DNA of 8,686 nt from an uncultured Janibacter sp. (lineage in GTDB: Bacteria; Actinomycetota; Actinomycetes; Actinomycetales; Dermatophilaceae), in contig CAMICF010000122.1 of NCBI GenBank assembly GCA_946222495.1, positions 1 through 8,686 on the forward strand. The letters run 5' to 3'. Shown piece by piece: positions 5,986-8,686 of the stretch; the first letter of the stretch is position 1; every line of letters starts with the position of its first letter. The notes beneath the pieces are model-generated. The model was not told the origin of the DNA, did no database searches, and saw only the letters and a list, made by a program, of their open reading frames with translations. The position numbers and the translations under genes were made by a program.

Positions 5986-7343
5986 GCCGAACCACCCCCC
6001 TTCGAGGCTCCGTTGTCGTGCCGGGCATCGCCCGCGACCGTCGTCGGCTCGAGCTCGACGAAGCGCAACCGGTCCACCCGGTGGGCCTCCATGTCGGCCA
6101 CGGTGATGCTCCAGCCCTCGATCTCCGCGACGTCGCCGACCGCGGGCACGCGCCCGAGCTCGGCCATGAGCCAGCCGCCGACGGTCTCGTAGGCGGGGCC
6201 GTCCGGCACCGGGGCACCGATCCGGTCACGGACCTCGTCGGGGCGCCACAGACCGGGCACGGTCCACACGCCGTCGCCGAGCGAGCGCCCGCTGGTCTGC
6301 GCGAGGTCGTGCTCGTCGTGGACCTCTCCGACGATCTCCTCGACGAGGTCCTCGAGCGTGACCAGGCCGGCGGTGCCGCCGTACTCGTCGACGACGACGC
6401 CCATCTGCAGGCCGGAGTCGCGGAGCTGGATCAGCAGGGGGTCGAGGCGCAGCGTCTCCGGCACGACGACGACGTCCACCATGAGCGCGGAGACCGGGAC
6501 GGCGGAGCGGCGCTCGTGCGGGACGGCGATGCCCTTCTTCACGTGGACGACGCCGTCGATGTCGTCCCAGTCGTCGCCGGCGGTCACCGGGAAGCGGGAG
6601 TGGCCGGTGCTGCGCGCGAGCGCGACGAGGTCCTCGGCGGAGGCCGTCCGGTCGATCGCGGTGGCGCGGTTGCGGGGCGTCATGACGTCAGCCGCGGTCT
6701 GCTCGCCGAAGCCGAGCGTGCGGGCGACGAGGCGCCCGGTCCCGGAGTCGAGGGTGCCGGCCTCCACGGAGGTGCGCACGAGCGAGGCGAGCTCGCTGGG
6801 GCTGCGCGCGGCGGACAGCTCCTCCTGCGGCTCGATCCCCATCCGGTGCAGGACCCAGTTGGCGGAGCCGTTGAGGACGAAGATCGCCGGCTTGAAGAGG
6901 ACGCCGACGACGCGCATCGGGCGCGCGACGACCTTCGCCGTGCCGAGGGGGATGGACACCGCGAGGGTCTTGGGGACCATCTCGCCGAGGATCATGGAAA
7001 AGACGGTGGCGATGATCAGGGCGAGGCCGCTCGAGGTGGTGGCGGCCGCTCTCTCGGGCACGCCGAGCGCCTCGAGCCCGGGCGAGATCAGCGCACCGAT
7101 CGCCGGGCTGGCGATGTAGCCGAGCGCCAGGGTCGTGACGGTGATCCCGACCTGGCACGCGGAGAGCAGGGTCGAGAGGCGACGAAGGGAGCCGAGCACC
7201 GGCTTGGCGGCGGTGTCGCCGGCGTCGACGGCCCGCTGGACGGCGGGACGGTCAAGGGCCACGAGCGAGAACTCGGCGGCGACGAAGAGGGCGGTGCCCA
7301 GGGTGAGGAGGACGGCGAGGAGGAGTAAAAGACCAATGGTCAT
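5982..7343 (-). CDS. CNNM/CBS/CorC_HlyC membrane protein (hemolysin family)
   Basis: This 453-residue protein has the full architecture of the family. A DUF21/CNNM domain with hydrophobic helices occupies about residues 1-180, with GEMVPK at 120-125. A CBS pair occupies about 215-345, opening with VMTPR (220-224) and closing with TLEDLVEEIVGEV. A CorC_HlyC domain follows at about 355-432. Bacterial relatives are implicated in Mg2+/Co2+ homeostasis and sense nucleotides through the CBS pair. It is the first gene of a coupled two-gene operon with a shorter paralogue. The ATG at 7343 has no recognisable ribosome site, but TAAGAT (a good -10) lies 9 nt upstream, which suggests a leaderless or nearly leaderless mRNA. 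The last 20 or so residues are polar and low-complexity. Transport of a particular metal is inference. Confidence 0.92.
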   Translation of the reverse strand: MTIGLLLLLAVLLTLGTALFVAAEFSLVALDRPAVQRAVDAGDTAAKPVLGSLRRLSTLLSACQVGITVTTLALGYIASPAIGALISPGLEALGVPERAAATTSSGLALIIATVFSMILGEMVPKTLAVSIPLGTAKVVARPMRVVGVLFKPAIFVLNGSANWVLHRMGIEPQEELSAARSPSELASLVRTSVEAGTLDSGTGRLVARTLGFGEQTAADVMTPRNRATAIDRTASAEDLVALARSTGHSRFPVTAGDDWDDIDGVVHVKKGIAVPHERRSAVPVSALMVDVVVVPETLRLDPLLIQLRDSGLQMGVVVDEYGGTAGLVTLEDLVEEIVGEVHDEHDLAQTSGRSLGDGVWTVPGLWRPDEVRDRIGAPVPDGPAYETVGGWLMAELGRVPAVGDVAEIEGWSITVADMEAHRVDRLRFVELEPTTVAGDARHDNGASKGGGSA

Positions 7344-7352
7344 GGTGAGGCG

Positions 7353-7358
7353 ATCTTA
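7353..7358 (-). promoter_or_regulatory. Candidate -10 box for a leaderless CNNM mRNA
   Basis: On the minus strand the hexamer TAAGAT is followed by 9 nt and then the ATG of the CNNM gene, so a transcript would start at or within about 3 nt of the start codon. No Shine-Dalgarno-like stretch precedes that ATG. Leaderless mRNAs are common in actinobacteria. A matching -35 is not evident, so this is a moderate call. The rest of the divergent region (to 7479) shows no clear plus-strand promoter. Confidence 0.45.
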
Positions 7359-7479
7359 CGTGGCACCCGCCGCCACTCGATCACCGATCCACCTGAGGTC
7401 CTGCGGAATGTCGGTTGGTCCGGCCGCACCGGAGGGTGGTTGCATGGAGCGTCCACACTTCCACCAGACAGGGGACGAC

Positions 7480-8466
7480 ATGAGCGTCAAGGGCGCGCGC
7501 GTAGAGGTGCGCAACCTGACCAAGAGATTCGGCAGCTTCACGGCTGTCGACGACCTGAGCTTTTCCGTCGAGCCGGGCCGGATCACCGGCTTCCTCGGAC
7601 CGAACGGCGCCGGCAAGACGACGAGCCTGCGGATGCTGCTGGGCCTGGTCAGGCAGACGAGCGGCACGGCGACGATCGACGGGAAGAACTACCGCGACCT
7701 CCACCAGCCGGTGACCGTCGTCGGGTCCGCCCTCGAGGCGACGAACTTCCACCCCGGCCGGTCCGGACGCAACCACCTGCGCGTCCTCGCCGCGACCGCC
7801 GGCATCCCCGACTCCCGCGTCGACGAGATGCTCGAGCTCACCGGGATCCCGGCCGCCGCCCGCAAGAAGGCCGGCGGCTACAGCATGGGCATGCGCCAGC
7901 GCCTCGGCCTCGCGGCCGCGCTGCTGGGCGACCCGCGCCTGCTCGTCCTCGACGAGCCGGCCAACGGCCTCGACCCCGAGGGCATCCGCTGGCTGCGCGG
8001 CTTCCTGCGCCACCTCTCGGACGAGGGGCGCACGGTGCTCATCTCCAGCCACCTCCTGCAGGAGGTGGAGCAGACGGTCGACGACGTCGTCATCGTCTCC
8101 AACGGCAGGCTCGTCAAGGAGGGCACGGTCGGTGACCTCCGGGGCGCGGCCACCTCCCTCGTCCGCACGACCGACGCCGACCGGCTGGCCGGCGCCCTTC
8201 GCGTCGCCGACGTCCCAACCCGGCCCGGTGAGGGCGGCTCGATCGTCGCCGAGACCGAGGACCTGCGCCTCATCGGCGACGTCGCGCTGCGCGCCGGGGT
8301 GCCGATCCACGAGCTGCGTCCGCTCGCCGCGGACCTCGAGCAGCTCTTCTTCTCCCTCACCGAGGGATCCAACCGCAACCTCGGTGAGACCGGGCAGTCC
8401 GCCGGCGAGCACGCCCAGCCGATGACTCCGGTCTCGGCGCCGGGGCAGGAAGGGGCGACCCAGTGA
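7480..8466 (+). CDS. ABC transporter ATP-binding protein (BcrA/CcmA type)
   Basis: This 328-residue cytoplasmic ATPase powers an ABC-2 type transporter, probably an exporter. The Walker A motif GPNGAGKTT is at 40-48. A BcrA-like Q-loop region (GSALEATNF, with Glu where Gln is usual) is at about 82-90. The signature YSMGMRQRLG is at 134-143, Walker B LLVLDEP at 154-160, a D-loop GLDP at 163-166 and the switch His at H191. Beyond about 220 there is a C-terminal extension of about 100 residues typical of this subfamily, ending in a polar tail. The start at 7480 fits normal family length and codon use. A second in-frame ATG at 7444 has a better ribosome site (GGAGG, 8 nt upstream) but would add 12 residues using codons rare in this window (CCA, ACA, CGT). 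The stop overlaps the GTG of the permease gene. The substrate is unknown; drug, peptide or lipid export are all possible. Confidence 0.92.
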   Translation: MSVKGARVEVRNLTKRFGSFTAVDDLSFSVEPGRITGFLGPNGAGKTTSLRMLLGLVRQTSGTATIDGKNYRDLHQPVTVVGSALEATNFHPGRSGRNHLRVLAATAGIPDSRVDEMLELTGIPAAARKKAGGYSMGMRQRLGLAAALLGDPRLLVLDEPANGLDPEGIRWLRGFLRHLSDEGRTVLISSHLLQEVEQTVDDVVIVSNGRLVKEGTVGDLRGAATSLVRTTDADRLAGALRVADVPTRPGEGGSIVAETEDLRLIGDVALRAGVPIHELRPLAADLEQLFFSLTEGSNRNLGETGQSAGEHAQPMTPVSAPGQEGATQ

Positions 8467-8686
8467 TCGGCGCCATCACGTCCGAGATCCGCAAGATCTT
8501 CACGACCAAGCTCTGGTGGGGCATCGGCCTGGGCATGGCGGTCCTCGCCTTCCTCATGTCCATGGCCGCCGCCTCCCTCATCGGCCTGACGGGTCCGGAG
8601 GGCGAGTCCACGGGGTTCGGCGGGATGAACGGTGCGGCAGGCCAGTTCGTCTACACCTTCGGGCTCTTCGGTGAGTTCGGCAGCCT
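8463..8686 (+). CDS. ABC-2 type permease, 5' part (cut by window end)
   Basis: The reading frame starts with GTG overlapping the ATPase stop codon (GTGA) and runs open to the window end, giving the first 74 residues. The N-terminus (IGAITSEIRKIFTTKLWWGI) is the amphipathic start typical of ABC-2 permeases paired with BcrA-type ATPases. One hydrophobic helix follows at about residues 18-40 (GLGMAVLAFLMSMAAASLIG), then a Gly-rich extracytoplasmic loop. An AGGAAGGGG ribosome site at 8447-8455 lies 7 nt upstream. The overlap and gene order make it the membrane partner of the preceding ATPase. The substrate cannot be judged from this fragment. Confidence 0.85.
   Translation, partial: MIGAITSEIRKIFTTKLWWGIGLGMAVLAFLMSMAAASLIGLTGPEGESTGFGGMNGAAGQFVYTFGLFGEFGS

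Noticed and set aside
6018..7328. 436-codon plus-strand open frame opposite the CNNM gene
   Set aside because: The opposite strand encodes an unmistakable CNNM/CBS/CorC_HlyC protein. The shadow translation is charged, repetitive and matches no family I know.

Overview
The window is very GC-rich (roughly 70% by eye), with G/C-ending codons and the gene families of a high-GC Gram-positive bacterium. Family content and the style of the Tat-exported protein suggest an actinomycete of the Micrococcales, possibly Intrasporangiaceae-like. The genus is inference; no rRNA or other marker gene is present.

Layout from left to right. Positions 1-128 hold two tandem, near-perfect hairpins that look like terminators. 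Then comes a minus-strand block read right to left: a PucR-type regulator (1917-3059), the sodium-coupled amino-acid importer MetP (269-1825) and its very small partner MetS (129-272, overlapping the metP stop codon by 4 bp). Together these look like a methionine/alanine uptake locus with its own regulator. After a 277-bp divergent intergenic region there is one plus-strand gene for a small Tat-exported protein (3337-3789), convergent with a minus-strand gene for a DUF559/Vsr-like nuclease-fold protein (3875-4816). Next is a translationally coupled minus-strand pair of CNNM/CBS 'hemolysin-family' membrane proteins (4954-5985 and 5982-7343), probably involved in divalent-cation transport. Divergent from these, an ABC transporter operon starts on the plus strand: an ATPase (7480-8466) and the first 224 bp of its permease, cut by the window end.

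The most unusual signals are non-coding. (1) The nuclease-like gene is bracketed by two related imperfect palindromes, each 62 bp in an ungapped alignment, 45/62 identical, with two compensatory base-pair swaps between copies. (2) The word CCCTTCG/CGAAGGG occurs 16 times by my hand count, about eight times more than base composition predicts. It falls in all three codon phases, often forcing codons that are rare here, and inverted pairs of it build both left-edge hairpins. That pattern resembles DNA uptake or other genome-signature words. No CRISPR array, tRNA, rRNA or recognisable insertion sequence was seen.
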